Source of the DNA: JBBIQH01 sp964475945
Lineage (GTDB): Archaea > Thermoproteota > Nitrososphaeria > Nitrososphaerales > Nitrosocaldaceae
Length of the DNA stretch: 40,769 nucleotides
Assembly: GCA_964475945.1 (NCBI GenBank)
Contig: CAYYYF010000012.1
Location: forward strand, 1 to 40,769
Reading direction: 5' to 3'
The notes beneath the pieces were generated by a model. The model was not told the DNA's origin. It worked only from the letters and a program-made list of their open reading frames with translations, and did not search any database. The translations under genes were made by a program, and so were the position numbers. Below, in pieces: positions 32,696-40,633 of the stretch; within the stretch, counting starts at the first letter, position 1; every line of letters starts with the position of its first letter.

Positions 32696-33358
32696 TCACT
32701 CCTCTGGCTTGAGTATGTTAACCTCACATGATGCTAGACCCTTGAACTTCTTCGCATCATCCTCTGAACCTACTATTGTACCATAGTGCATAGGGACTGC
32801 TACCTTTGGCTTTATCATCTTAACTGCCTGCACAGCCTCATCTGCTGTCATAACATATGTGCCACTAACAGGCAGTAATGCTATATCTATGTTAGAGAAC
32901 CTACTCATCTCCTCTATAGCATCTGTATCACCAGCATGGTATATTCTAACATTGCTTATAGTAACTATGAAGCCTAGCATCTTAGCCTCTTTAGGATGGA
33001 ATGGCTTCTCGGTATCTGGGTTTATCTTGTTTGTATTGTATGCAGGTACAGCCTCTATATCAACACCTTTTATGCTTACCTTATCCCATGGCTTTACTAC
33101 CTTAATCTCCTTAACCTTTATGCCTTTAAGCTCGCTTGCACATTGCTCCGTTGTAACTATAACAGTATCATCCTTTATAACCTTCTTAATATCACTCTTG
33201 CTGAGGTGATCAAAGTGCTCATGTGAGATAAGGAGTATATCTGCCTTTAAGCTCTGCTCTCTCTTCAATCTGTAAGGGTCTATGTATATTATTGTGCCAT
33301 TACTTATTCTAAATGTATCATGCCCAAGCCATGTTACCTTTATACCCTTATACTCCAT
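32696..33358 (-). CDS. metallo-beta-lactamase-fold hydrolase (UPF0173 family)
   Basis: A Zn-dependent hydrolase of unknown substrate. The metal-binding motif HEHFDH is at 46-51 (with the start used here), YHAGDTD and VPMHYG supply further ligands, and an N-terminal VTWLGHDTFRI is typical of UPF0173. I use the ATG at 33358 (220 aa), because related proteins begin near this point and a TAAATAAT element lies about 30 nt upstream; in-frame ATG 33373 and GTG 33379 are alternatives. It sits 3' of the PIN-domain gene, 13 or more nt apart, on the same strand. Confidence 0.85.
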   Translation of the reverse strand: MEYKGIKVTWLGHDTFRISNGTIIYIDPYRLKREQSLKADILLISHEHFDHLSKSDIKKVIKDDTVIVTTEQCASELKGIKVKEIKVVKPWDKVSIKGVDIEAVPAYNTNKINPDTEKPFHPKEAKMLGFIVTISNVRIYHAGDTDAIEEMSRFSNIDIALLPVSGTYVMTADEAVQAVKMIKPKVAVPMHYGTIVGSEDDAKKFKGLASCEVNILKPEE

Positions 33359-33392
33359 AGATCTGCTTAACATAACCACTAATTATTATTTA

Positions 33393-33779
33393 CTATATCA
33401 CTATTACAAGATCATCCTTTAATGTAACAACCCTTACACCCTTTGCCTTTAGCCTATTTATTAAGATGCTATCCATGGTTGCTACATAGCACCTTGCATG
33501 AAATGCACACTCTATTATAATATCATCTACATTATCTCCCTTTACCCCATACTCTTTGCATAAATCAACTACCTTAAACCTTGATTCATTGTTTGCTAGA
33601 GCATCTAATGCGAGCATAGCACGTTTTGCCTTCTTTACACTACTTGATCTAGCAATACCCCTTAACTCATTCACAACCACTGTAGGAACTAAGAACTCTA
33701 CCTTACCAAGGTTAACCTCTAGCAGATCAAGACATCTTATTGGCTTGCTAACCAACTCTATAAGGAAGCTTGTATCCAA
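33393..33779 (-). CDS. PIN-domain ribonuclease, Fcf1/UPF0129-like
   Basis: A PIN nuclease related to Fcf1, which trims rRNA. The acidic residues are Asp2 in LDTSFLI, Glu38 in VVNELRG, Asp85-Asp86 in GDNVDDIIIE and Asp103 in TMDSIL. The order eS6, aIF2gamma, PIN is the conserved archaeal cluster, which supports a role in ribosome formation rather than a VapC toxin. No ATG or GTG is in frame after the aIF2gamma stop; TTG 33779 is the first conventional start, though it leaves the first beta-strand (APLLLLD) untranslated. The true start may be further upstream. Confidence 0.8.
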   Translation of the reverse strand: MDTSFLIELVSKPIRCLDLLEVNLGKVEFLVPTVVVNELRGIARSSSVKKAKRAMLALDALANNESRFKVVDLCKEYGVKGDNVDDIIIECAFHARCYVATMDSILINRLKAKGVRVVTLKDDLVIVI

Positions 33780-33803
33780 TAGTAGTAGTGGTGCAATAGT
33801 AAT

Positions 33804-35078
33804 TCACCTATATACCACTGAGCCAGCACCTATAAGCCTCCATCTATCTGCTATCCTCCTACTTATTGCTACCTTACTATTTGGCAATACACACATAGGT
33901 CTCTTAAGCCTAAGGGTTAATCTTCCATCATGCACAGATATTACTGTTGCTGTTAATGCTCCTGTCCCAATGTTTACCCTTAGCATCTCATTAACCTTTA
34001 TGGGTTCAATCTTGATAAGATCCTGCGTACCTATAGCTGTCTCGAATAGCCTACTCTCTATAGTTATCTCCTCAACCTCTTTAGGTAACCTGCCTGGCTT
34101 GCTTACAACAGAGCCTACCAGGGAGTCGCTCTTGGTGTATGAAGGGTCTAACTTTGTACCTATTGCTACAAGCCCTCCTGGTCTAACGTAATCTACCATG
34201 CCAGCACTAGTTGCAAGGCTTGCTATGGTAGTAATTAGAGGTTTATATGAATTCTTCCTATCATCGTATATCCCTGGCTTTATCTCTATCTCATCCCCAA
34301 CCTTGAACTCTCCTTGGAGTAATGAGCCTCCTAGAATGCCTCCCTTGATATCCCTTATCTCTACCCCTGGCTTATTTATATCAAAGGATCTCAACACATA
34401 CATTATAGGATCAGCATTAGTATTCCTCTCTGGCGTAGGTATATGCTCCTCTATAGCCTGTATAAGCGCATCTATGTTAACCTTTTGCTGTGCAGATATT
34501 GGTATTATAGGTATATCATCTTCATCAAGATACTCTGCTATGAACTCCTTTATCTTCAAGTAATTTGACTTTGCCTCCTCATAGCTTACAAGATCAACTT
34601 TGTTCTGCACAACCACTACATTCTTTACCCCTAGTATCTGCAGAGCCATCATATGCTCCCTAGTTTGAGGTTTTGGTACAGGTTCATTTGCTGCTATTAC
34701 TAACAGAGCACCATCCATCAATGCAGCGCCAGAGAGCATGTTTGCCATGAGGCTCTCATGCCCTGGTGAGTCAACAAAGCTTACAACTCTGCTTAACTCA
34801 CATCTATTGCTGCAATTACTGCATGTAGGGGATGTTGAGTAGCACTCTGGTGCCTTGCATGATGAGCATTTATAGAATGCAGCATCTGCATAGCCTACCC
34901 TTATGGTTATTCCTCTCTTTAGCTCCTCACTGTGTGCACTGGTCCATACCCCTGTTATAGCCTCCACTAGCGTTGTCTTGCCATGATCAACATGCCCTGC
35001 AGTACCTATATTTACACATGGTTGGTATCCATATCTCTGTATATACCACTCTGGTAGAGTATCCCTCCACTGCAACAT
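33804..35078 (-). CDS. translation initiation factor aIF2 subunit gamma
   Basis: The GTPase core of aIF2, related to EF-Tu and SelB, which binds initiator Met-tRNA. The GTP motifs are AGHVDHGKTT (27-36), DSPGHE and NKVD. A zinc knuckle is in the G domain (CSSCKAPEC, then CSNC). Domains 2 and 3 complete the 424-aa protein, the normal length. The PIN gene follows it, and eS6 lies upstream on the same strand with a 53-nt gap. Start at ATG 35078 is clear. Confidence 0.95.
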   Translation of the reverse strand: MLQWRDTLPEWYIQRYGYQPCVNIGTAGHVDHGKTTLVEAITGVWTSAHSEELKRGITIRVGYADAAFYKCSSCKAPECYSTSPTCSNCSNRCELSRVVSFVDSPGHESLMANMLSGAALMDGALLVIAANEPVPKPQTREHMMALQILGVKNVVVVQNKVDLVSYEEAKSNYLKIKEFIAEYLDEDDIPIIPISAQQKVNIDALIQAIEEHIPTPERNTNADPIMYVLRSFDINKPGVEIRDIKGGILGGSLLQGEFKVGDEIEIKPGIYDDRKNSYKPLITTIASLATSAGMVDYVRPGGLVAIGTKLDPSYTKSDSLVGSVVSKPGRLPKEVEEITIESRLFETAIGTQDLIKIEPIKVNEMLRVNIGTGALTATVISVHDGRLTLRLKRPMCVLPNSKVAISRRIADRWRLIGAGSVVYR

Positions 35079-35131
35079 CTATTGCTATTGATGAGGGCTG
35101 GTATTAATCTTTGTATTGATAATGGGTTATG

Positions 35132-35515
35132 CTACTTCTCCTCCTCTACCTCTCCTTCCTTCTTACCTTTATTCAAGGCATCTATAAGAAATGCGTTTAT
35201 CTGGTATATCTCCTCACTTATCACATTGCCTCTAACCAACTTCCTCTTTCTCTCTCCCCTTTCCGCATCCCTTAACCCTGTACCTTTTGTTAAGAGAACA
35301 TACCTCTTCACTGCACCATGCACATCTACTCTCATAGGAACTCCAGACTTATCACTACCCCCAGTCACCTTTATCTTCCCTGGTAGACCTATCAGTGTTG
35401 CATCAAATACATCACCTATCCTTAATCCAAGCAAGGGTTTAGCCTTATCATCCTTAACCTCATAGCTTACAGTCTTACCATTCTTATCCCCTACATTCAG
35501 TTTAAATGTAACCAA
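35132..35515 (-). CDS. rps6e: 30S ribosomal protein eS6
   Basis: A small-subunit ribosomal protein shared by archaea and eukaryotes. The core PLLGLRIGDVFDATLIGLPGKIKVTGGSDKSGVPMR and the basic GLRDAERGERKRKLVRGN are unmistakable. The Glu/Lys-rich tail is archaeal in type. At 127 aa it is complete. The start is a TTG, placed 27 nt from a GTTAATTAAC element. aIF2gamma follows, as in the conserved archaeal cluster. Confidence 0.95.
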   Translation of the reverse strand: MVTFKLNVGDKNGKTVSYEVKDDKAKPLLGLRIGDVFDATLIGLPGKIKVTGGSDKSGVPMRVDVHGAVKRYVLLTKGTGLRDAERGERKRKLVRGNVISEEIYQINAFLIDALNKGKKEGEVEEEK

Positions 35516-35537
35516 TATACAAGCATTGCTGGTTAGA

Positions 35538-35547
35538 GTTAATTAAC
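35538..35547. promoter_or_regulatory. central palindromic TATA-like element between eS6 and a divergent gene
   Basis: GTTAATTAAC is a perfect palindrome with its centre exactly at the midpoint of the start codons at 35515 (minus) and 35570 (plus), 27-28 nt from each. Confidence 0.55.
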
Positions 35548-35569
35548 CTTTCTTCCTTTAACTTATAGC

Positions 35570-35827
35570 ATGGTAAGGAAGGGTGTATTATTCATAGGTA
35601 ATGATGAGGCAAGTAGCAAGGCAAGGGAGATGCTTAAAGAAGCAGGTGTAGAGTTCGTTGAGTATAACGTTGATGTAGAGCCCGAGGGGTGCTGTGGAGG
35701 TTTTAAGACACAAACCCCATCCCTATTTGCACCAGAGGGTATATTCAGAGGGTTGGATGGGATAGCAAGGTATATAGAGTTAAGGAAGAGTAATGCATTC
35801 TACAAGAGCGAGAGTGCTTACTGGTAG
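35570..35827 (+). CDS. glutaredoxin-like small protein without the CxxC motif
   Basis: An 85-aa protein with a thioredoxin-like order: strand KGVLFIGND, helix EASSKAREMLKEAG, strand VEFVEYNVD, then TPSLFAPEGIFRGLDGIARYI, which looks like the cis-Pro strand and the last helix of glutaredoxin. The usual CxxC after strand 1 is absent; it has GNDEAS instead. A Cys-Cys-Gly-Gly pair lies later, before the cis-Pro. Redox activity of the usual kind is thus doubtful; metal or cluster binding is possible. It is divergent from eS6 and upstream of cobD. Confidence 0.6.
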   Translation: MVRKGVLFIGNDEASSKAREMLKEAGVEFVEYNVDVEPEGCCGGFKTQTPSLFAPEGIFRGLDGIARYIELRKSNAFYKSESAYW

Positions 35828-35858
35828 TAGATAAATATGAGAAGTAGGAGTAATATTT

Positions 35859-36986
35859 ATGCTGATATTGGATGGTTTAGCCAAGATGTATGTGCTTGAG
35901 TTAGATGAGACTATCCATGGAGGCAGATACTACTTTAATAGAGCATCTGTGATAGACTTTAGCACCAGCATAAATCCATTGGGCGCATCTCCACATGTTA
36001 TAAAGGCTATCATGGACTCATTGAGTAGCATAAGTGAGTACCCTGACCCTTATGCAAGGAGGTTAAGGAGCAGCATAGCAGATTATGTTGGTGTAGAAGA
36101 TGAGTGCATACTTGCTTGTAATGGCTCAAGCGAGGCTATATATGCTATAGCAGATGCATTAGTTAAGGAGGGTGATAGCATTGCTGTACTTGAACCAACA
36201 TTCTTGGAGTATGCATATGCATGTAAGAAGAATGGTGCTGTTATAAAGCATATCATGATGCATAACCTTAGCCTTGATTGTAACGATATATTAGATTCTA
36301 TAGAGGGTAGAGATGGTGCAAAGATAATTTTCATATGTAATCCTAACAACCCAACAGGGTTACTTGCATCAGATAATGCTATTCTTAAGATAATAGAGCA
36401 CTGCTACAATAGAGGTATAATTGTTGTGTTGGATGAATGCTTCATAGAGTTCACAGATATGCAAGGTTATGCTAGAAGGGTTAAGGAGTTTGATAACCTT
36501 ATAGTTATAAGATCATTAACTAAGGCATTCGGCCTTGCTGGGCTAAGGGTTGGGTACTGTATTTCAGATCCAAGGATAGTTAGGGTATTAAGCAAGGTTA
36601 AGGTACCATGGAGTGTTAATATACTTGCACAGATAGCAGGTGTTGAGGCATTGAAGGACATGGCGCACCTAGAGAGGAGTAAGAAGATTATAATGGAGGA
36701 GAAGAGGTTCCTTATAGATAACCTATCCAGTATGCAATGGTTGGAGCCTTTAGAGTCTGATACAAACTTCTTCCTTATAAGACTGAAGAATATAGGCTCT
36801 AAAGAGTTAAGGGATAGGCTCCTTGCAAAGAATATACTTGTTAGGGATTGTAGCAACTTCTATGGCATGAATAATAGTTACATTAGAGTATCTACAAGGT
36901 TAAGGGAGGATAACCTTGCCCTTATAGATGCTATCAAAGGCATGAAGGGATATGAGGTGCATAATGATACAGGGCACATCCTCTAA
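35859..36986 (+). CDS. cobD: threonine-phosphate decarboxylase CobD (HisC-like)
   Basis: A PLP enzyme making (R)-1-amino-2-propanol O-2-phosphate, the arm that links the corrin to its lower ligand. The opening HGGRYYFNRASVIDFSTSINPLG is typical of CobD rather than of histidinol-phosphate aminotransferase; NPNNPTG and RSLTKAFGLAGLRVGY with Lys222 are the shared fold-type I motifs. Context fits: cobQ, cbiB, cobS and cobY follow. At 375 aa it is normal. TATA-like GATAAATAT lies about 25 nt before ATG 35859; Met10 is the alternative. Its end overlaps cobQ by 35 nt. Confidence 0.88.
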   Translation: MLILDGLAKMYVLELDETIHGGRYYFNRASVIDFSTSINPLGASPHVIKAIMDSLSSISEYPDPYARRLRSSIADYVGVEDECILACNGSSEAIYAIADALVKEGDSIAVLEPTFLEYAYACKKNGAVIKHIMMHNLSLDCNDILDSIEGRDGAKIIFICNPNNPTGLLASDNAILKIIEHCYNRGIIVVLDECFIEFTDMQGYARRVKEFDNLIVIRSLTKAFGLAGLRVGYCISDPRIVRVLSKVKVPWSVNILAQIAGVEALKDMAHLERSKKIIMEEKRFLIDNLSSMQWLEPLESDTNFFLIRLKNIGSKELRDRLLAKNILVRDCSNFYGMNNSYIRVSTRLREDNLALIDAIKGMKGYEVHNDTGHIL

Positions 36987-37791
36987 TGCAGGTAAGAGCA
37001 TCTTAGCAACTGCACTATGCAGGATACTTGCCGATGAGGGCTACAGAGTTGCACCATTCAAGGCACAGAATATGTCCTCAAGGTTATACAAGGTAGATGA
37101 TAGCAAGGTAATAGCCCTAGCACAGGCACTCCAAGCATTAGCAGCAAGGGTTAAGCCAAGTGTATACATGAACCCAATACTACTCAAACCACTAGGCAAC
37201 TACATGAGCAGTGTTATAGTATTGGGTAAGGAGTATAGGGTTATGCATGCAGGGGAGTACTATGAGAGGTTTGCATTAGGTAAAGGCTTGAGCATAGCCC
37301 TTGATGCATTAAAGAGGTTAGAGGCAGAGTATGATCTTGTAGTGATAGAGGGTGCAGGTTCACCTGCCGAGATAAACATTGCAAGGTATGATATAGCAAA
37401 CATGAGGCTTGCTGAGAGGATAGGTTCACCAGTGCTTATAGTCTCTGATATAGAGCGTGGTGGTTGCTTTGCAAGCATGCTTGGCACTCTGCAGTTACTA
37501 AAGAGGCATGAGAGGGATCTGGTTAAGGGCTTTATAATAAACAAGTTTAGAGGTGATATGAGCATACTTGCAAATGCTATAAGTAAGTTTGAGTATATAG
37601 CAAGGAAGAGCATCATTGGTGTTATACCTTACATAGATGACCTTAGGATACCAGCAGAGGATTCACTAAGCTCTAACTCTGAGCATGATCTATCCATGCT
37701 AGATGATGAGTTGAATAGATTATCTGATGTAGTTAAGAGAAGTGTAGATGTTGAGAGGATAAAAGGGCTAACGATGAGATCCTATGCTTGA
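36952..37791 (+). CDS. cobQ: cobyric acid synthase CobQ without its glutaminase domain
   Basis: CobQ amidates the b, d, e and g side chains of adenosylcobyrinate a,c-diamide. The synthetase half is intact: QGTSSNAGKS (7-16), FKAQNMSS, LAQALQALAA, MNPILLKP, VIEGAGSPAE and IINKFRGD. Family members are about 480-500 aa, with a GATase after about residue 245. Here the protein goes from IPYIDDLRIPAEDS directly to LDDELNRLSDVV and VDVERIKGL, which resembles the last residues of full-length CobQ. No GATase Cys or His motif exists, and cbiB starts before the stop, so no hidden domain follows. Ammonia must come from elsewhere. ATG 36964 is an alternative start with GAGGTG before it. Confidence 0.85.
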   Translation: MRCIMIQGTSSNAGKSILATALCRILADEGYRVAPFKAQNMSSRLYKVDDSKVIALAQALQALAARVKPSVYMNPILLKPLGNYMSSVIVLGKEYRVMHAGEYYERFALGKGLSIALDALKRLEAEYDLVVIEGAGSPAEINIARYDIANMRLAERIGSPVLIVSDIERGGCFASMLGTLQLLKRHERDLVKGFIINKFRGDMSILANAISKFEYIARKSIIGVIPYIDDLRIPAEDSLSSNSEHDLSMLDDELNRLSDVVKRSVDVERIKGLTMRSYA

Positions 37792-38722
37792 TACTCTACA
37801 CTCACTGATTATACTGATTGCTGCTATAGCAGTTGATCTAGCATTAGGAGAGTATCCTACAAGGCTACATCCTACCGTATGGGTTGGGAGGGTAATATCC
37901 TTCTTTAAGCCTAGGCTTAAAGATGAATCAGTAGCAAGGGAGTATATCAAAGGTAGTGTATTTGCAATAACTCTAGTAACAGTTGCATTTGTAATAACCC
38001 ATTACATAATTACATTTGCTTCACTACTGGATATGCTACTAGCAACCATACTATCAGTATTGATACTCAAGAGCACGTTTGCTATAAAGTCCATGGAGGA
38101 GCATGCTAGAGCAGTTATAGATTCGCTGGATGATATAGAAGTAGCAAGGAATATGCTAGCAAGGATAGTTGGTAGGGATACATCAAACCTTGATAGAGAG
38201 CATATACTCTCTGCTGTGATAGAGAGTGTAGGAGAGAGCACTGTTGATGGGATAAACTCACCTCTCTTTTACTATGCCCTCTATGGTGTGTCATTGGCAC
38301 TTGCATATAGGATAATAAATACCCTAGACTCGATGCTTGGGTATAGAGATCCTTACCATAGGTATATAGGCTACTGCTCAGCAAGGCTAGATACAATAGC
38401 GAACTACATACCTGCAAGGCTAACTGCAGTAACCATAGTTATAGCATCAATACTCTTAAGGTTGGATTGGAGGGGTGCATTAAGGGTAATGCTAAGGGAT
38501 AGGTATAATACACCAAGCAAGAACTCAGGATATCCCATGTCAGCACTTGCTGGTGCACTAAGGATAAGGCTTGAGAAGATAGGATACTATACATTAGGGG
38601 ATGCATATGAGAATATAGGTATAAAGCATTACATACAGTCTATAAGGGTTATGAAAGCAAGTGCTCTTTTATTCATACTTATGGTTGTATTACCATTGTT
38701 ACTTGTAAGGAGTATGATATGA
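37784..38722 (+). CDS. cbiB: adenosylcobinamide-phosphate synthase CbiB
   Basis: An integral membrane protein that joins aminopropanol phosphate to adenosylcobyric acid. Signatures are VDLALGEYPTRLHPTVWVGR near the N-terminus, ESVGESTVDGINSPLFYYAL in the middle and NSGYPMSALAGALRIRLEK near the end. Several membrane helices are visible. At 312 aa it is the normal length. It overlaps cobQ by 8 nt and cobS by 4 nt, which indicates one transcript with coupled translation. (Some bacterial schemes call this gene cobD; here cobD means the decarboxylase.). Confidence 0.93.
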   Translation: MLDTLHSLIILIAAIAVDLALGEYPTRLHPTVWVGRVISFFKPRLKDESVAREYIKGSVFAITLVTVAFVITHYIITFASLLDMLLATILSVLILKSTFAIKSMEEHARAVIDSLDDIEVARNMLARIVGRDTSNLDREHILSAVIESVGESTVDGINSPLFYYALYGVSLALAYRIINTLDSMLGYRDPYHRYIGYCSARLDTIANYIPARLTAVTIVIASILLRLDWRGALRVMLRDRYNTPSKNSGYPMSALAGALRIRLEKIGYYTLGDAYENIGIKHYIQSIRVMKASALLFILMVVLPLLLVRSMI

Positions 38723-39471
38723 ATCCTCTTGAGCCACTCCTTGCAGTAATCTCATTCCTAACCATACTACCAGTTAACAGATCATACAGTTTAGATTACA
38801 TTGCCAGATACATGTTCCTATTCCCTCTAGTAGGCTTGCTTATAGGCTCTATTATAGGCTTTATAGTATACCTGCTATACAATATTACAGATAACTCATT
38901 CATAGTAGCTCTCATAGCAACTGCCATACTACTCATAATTACAGGGATGCACCATACAGACGCACTAGCAGACTTTGCAGATGGTATAATGGCCAAGGGT
39001 AGTAAGGAGAGTAAGTTAAGGGCACTTAGAGATCCTGCTATAGGTTCTGCAGGTGCTACTGCTCTAATCCTCTACATAGTAGGATTGATCATAGTATTAG
39101 CATCTATAGATTATTCAAGTATGGTTACTGCAGTTATAGTCAGTGAGGTTATAGCAAAGTATGCCATGGTTATGCAAGCATCAATAGGCAGGGTTGCATG
39201 GGAGGGAATGGGGGCACCCTTTGTAAAGGCTATGAGTATCAAGGATAAAAGGGGCAGTAGATTCATAGCATCTACCGTAATAACCATCTTACTAGCATAC
39301 ATCCTATCAAAGTATATAGGCATATATGCATTCATAGCATCTGTAGCATCTGCTCTGATCATGCTTTTACTGGCATACAGGAACTTTGGTGGTATCTCAG
39401 GGGATCTCTTTGGTGCAACAAATGAACTTTCAAGGCTAACATCCTTGCTTGTATTTGCAGTATTAATATAG
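38719..39471 (+). CDS. cobS: adenosylcobinamide-GDP ribazoletransferase CobS
   Basis: The membrane enzyme that joins activated cobinamide to the alpha-ribazole (or its phosphate). FLTILPVNR opens the protein, and the acidic motif HHTDALADFADGIMAKGS (78-95, Asp81, Asp85, Asp88) binds Mg; LRDPAIGSAGATALIL follows. About six membrane helices fill the 250 aa. It overlaps cbiB by 4 nt. No cobT or lower-ligand gene is nearby. Confidence 0.93.
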   Translation: MNPLEPLLAVISFLTILPVNRSYSLDYIARYMFLFPLVGLLIGSIIGFIVYLLYNITDNSFIVALIATAILLIITGMHHTDALADFADGIMAKGSKESKLRALRDPAIGSAGATALILYIVGLIIVLASIDYSSMVTAVIVSEVIAKYAMVMQASIGRVAWEGMGAPFVKAMSIKDKRGSRFIASTVITILLAYILSKYIGIYAFIASVASALIMLLLAYRNFGGISGDLFGATNELSRLTSLLVFAVLI

Positions 39472-39492
39472 AATATCATATTCATCATTATT

Positions 39493-40092
39493 ATGCATGC
39501 ACTGGTTATGGCTGGGGGCAAGGGGAGTAGATTGGGTTTTGTTGAGAAGCCATTACTTATAATAAGGGGTAAACCTATGATAAGTTATATACTTGATGCT
39601 TTATTAGATGCAAGATGCTTCACTGGTATATGGGTAGCAGTAAGCAAGAATACTCTGAATACAAAGGCATACCTACTTGCTAATTACAATGTAAAGGTAA
39701 TAGATACAGATGGTATGGATTATGTACATGATCTTAACTATGCCCTTAGATACATAAGTATGGATAAGAGTGATCCTATACTTGTAGCAAGTGCAGACCT
39801 TGTGCTATTGGATGGTAACATAGTAAGGCATATAGTAAGCCTCTATAACTCTCTCAGCAACAAAGATGCTTGGGTAGTTATAACCTGTAGTAACCTATAC
39901 ATGCAGAGTAAACCAAAGGTAGATGGCTTGAACCAGTATTACACAGGTATAAGCATAGTCAACCCTGAGCTAGTAAATAATCTCAGTACTATAAGGGAGG
40001 AATACGTATTCATAGATGATATTAGAGTAGCAGTAGATGTTGATACATTAGATGATCTTAGGATTGCTGAGCATTTACTTGATCTACTCTAG
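39493..40092 (+). CDS. cobY: adenosylcobinamide-phosphate guanylyltransferase CobY
   Basis: The archaeal replacement of bacterial CobU; it makes adenosylcobinamide-GDP with GTP. An NTP-transferase fold is shown by MAGGKGSRLG (6-15), EKPLLIIRGKPMISYILDAL and LVASADLVLLDG; the closing VDVDTLDDLRIAE is typical. The 199-aa length matches CobY and no kinase domain is present. It follows cobS after 21 nt, the end of cobalamin block 2. Its last 35 nt overlap the convergent eS27 gene. Confidence 0.88.
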   Translation: MHALVMAGGKGSRLGFVEKPLLIIRGKPMISYILDALLDARCFTGIWVAVSKNTLNTKAYLLANYNVKVIDTDGMDYVHDLNYALRYISMDKSDPILVASADLVLLDGNIVRHIVSLYNSLSNKDAWVVITCSNLYMQSKPKVDGLNQYYTGISIVNPELVNNLSTIREEYVFIDDIRVAVDVDTLDDLRIAEHLLDLL

Positions 40093-40276
40093 ATATCACT
40101 TTACCAAGTATTTTAGCCTTACCTCCTGTGCTCTCTGCAAGCAATTTACCACAGTTACTGCACTTTATATCCATGGTTGTATGTGAGTATATAACCCTCT
40201 CAGCATTACACTTTGTGCATTGCACAAGTAAGAACATGCTCCTTGGTATAGGTATTAGTACATGCTCTTTTCTCAT
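40058..40276 (-). CDS. rps27e: 30S ribosomal protein eS27
   Basis: A small zinc-ribbon ribosomal protein. Cys20, Cys23, Cys39 and Cys42 (CTKC and CSNC) bind zinc, and TTMDIKCSNCGKLLAESTGGKAKI is the family core. At 72 aa it is slightly longer than usual. It overlaps the upstream eL42 gene by 4 nt (ATGA), the conserved eL42-eS27 pair, and its 3' end overlaps cobY. Confidence 0.94.
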   Translation of the reverse strand: MRKEHVLIPIPRSMFLLVQCTKCNAERVIYSHTTMDIKCSNCGKLLAESTGGKAKILGKVISRVDQVNAQQS

Positions 40277-40548
40277 ACTATCTCAACCTTCCTAAGCCTT
40301 ATACCCTCTCTTTGGATAGTGTATCCACATGCCTTACACTTTAACTTGAACATCTGCTTCTTTGTTGTCTTTGCTGTCCTCTTCTGCTCTGGGAACTTCT
40401 GACCTCCATAACCCTTCTTCTCCTCCTCATGCTTCCTAACACCTAGGGCCATGCTCCTATCCTTACCCTTCTTATACAAGGATACAGCATGCTCAGTATG
40501 CTTCTTGCACCTAGGGCAGTATGTGTTAACCTCTTTAGGTACCTTCAT
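40273..40548 (-). CDS. rpl44e: 50S ribosomal protein eL42 (L44e)
   Basis: A zinc-containing large-subunit protein near the E site. MKVPKEVNTYCPRCKKHTEH opens it (Cys11, Cys14), with a GYGGQKFPEQKRTAKTTKK core and a second Cys pair CKAC. I use the ATG at 40548 because homologues begin MKVPKE and a TTTATTTAAAC element is about 26 nt upstream; an ATG three codons earlier is the alternative. It is transcribed with eS27 and is divergent from the thermosome gene. Confidence 0.93.
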   Translation of the reverse strand: MKVPKEVNTYCPRCKKHTEHAVSLYKKGKDRSMALGVRKHEEEKKGYGGQKFPEQKRTAKTTKKQMFKLKCKACGYTIQREGIRLRKVEIV

Positions 40549-40590
40549 ACACTGCATTATACCAAGCTTTTATTTAAACCACTCCCAAAA

Positions 40591-40600
40591 ATTATAAATT
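40591..40600 (+). promoter_or_regulatory. TATA box of the thermosome gene
   Basis: ATTATAAATT lies about 38 nt before the TTG start at 40634. This leaves room for a short leader that contains AGGTGATCT, a good Shine-Dalgarno match, just before the start. Confidence 0.5.
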
Positions 40601-40633
40601 GGAGTATTCAATACTTACTCTAGGTGATCTGAT

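Noticed and set aside
33393..33779. VapC toxin of a toxin-antitoxin pair
   Set aside because: No antitoxin gene precedes it; it follows aIF2gamma in the conserved eS6-aIF2gamma-PIN order.
36952..38722. A hidden GATase domain or frameshift downstream of cobQ
   Set aside because: cbiB begins 8 nt before the cobQ stop and codes throughout, and no GATase motif (nucleophile Cys or catalytic His) appears in the cobQ frame; the domain is missing, not displaced.
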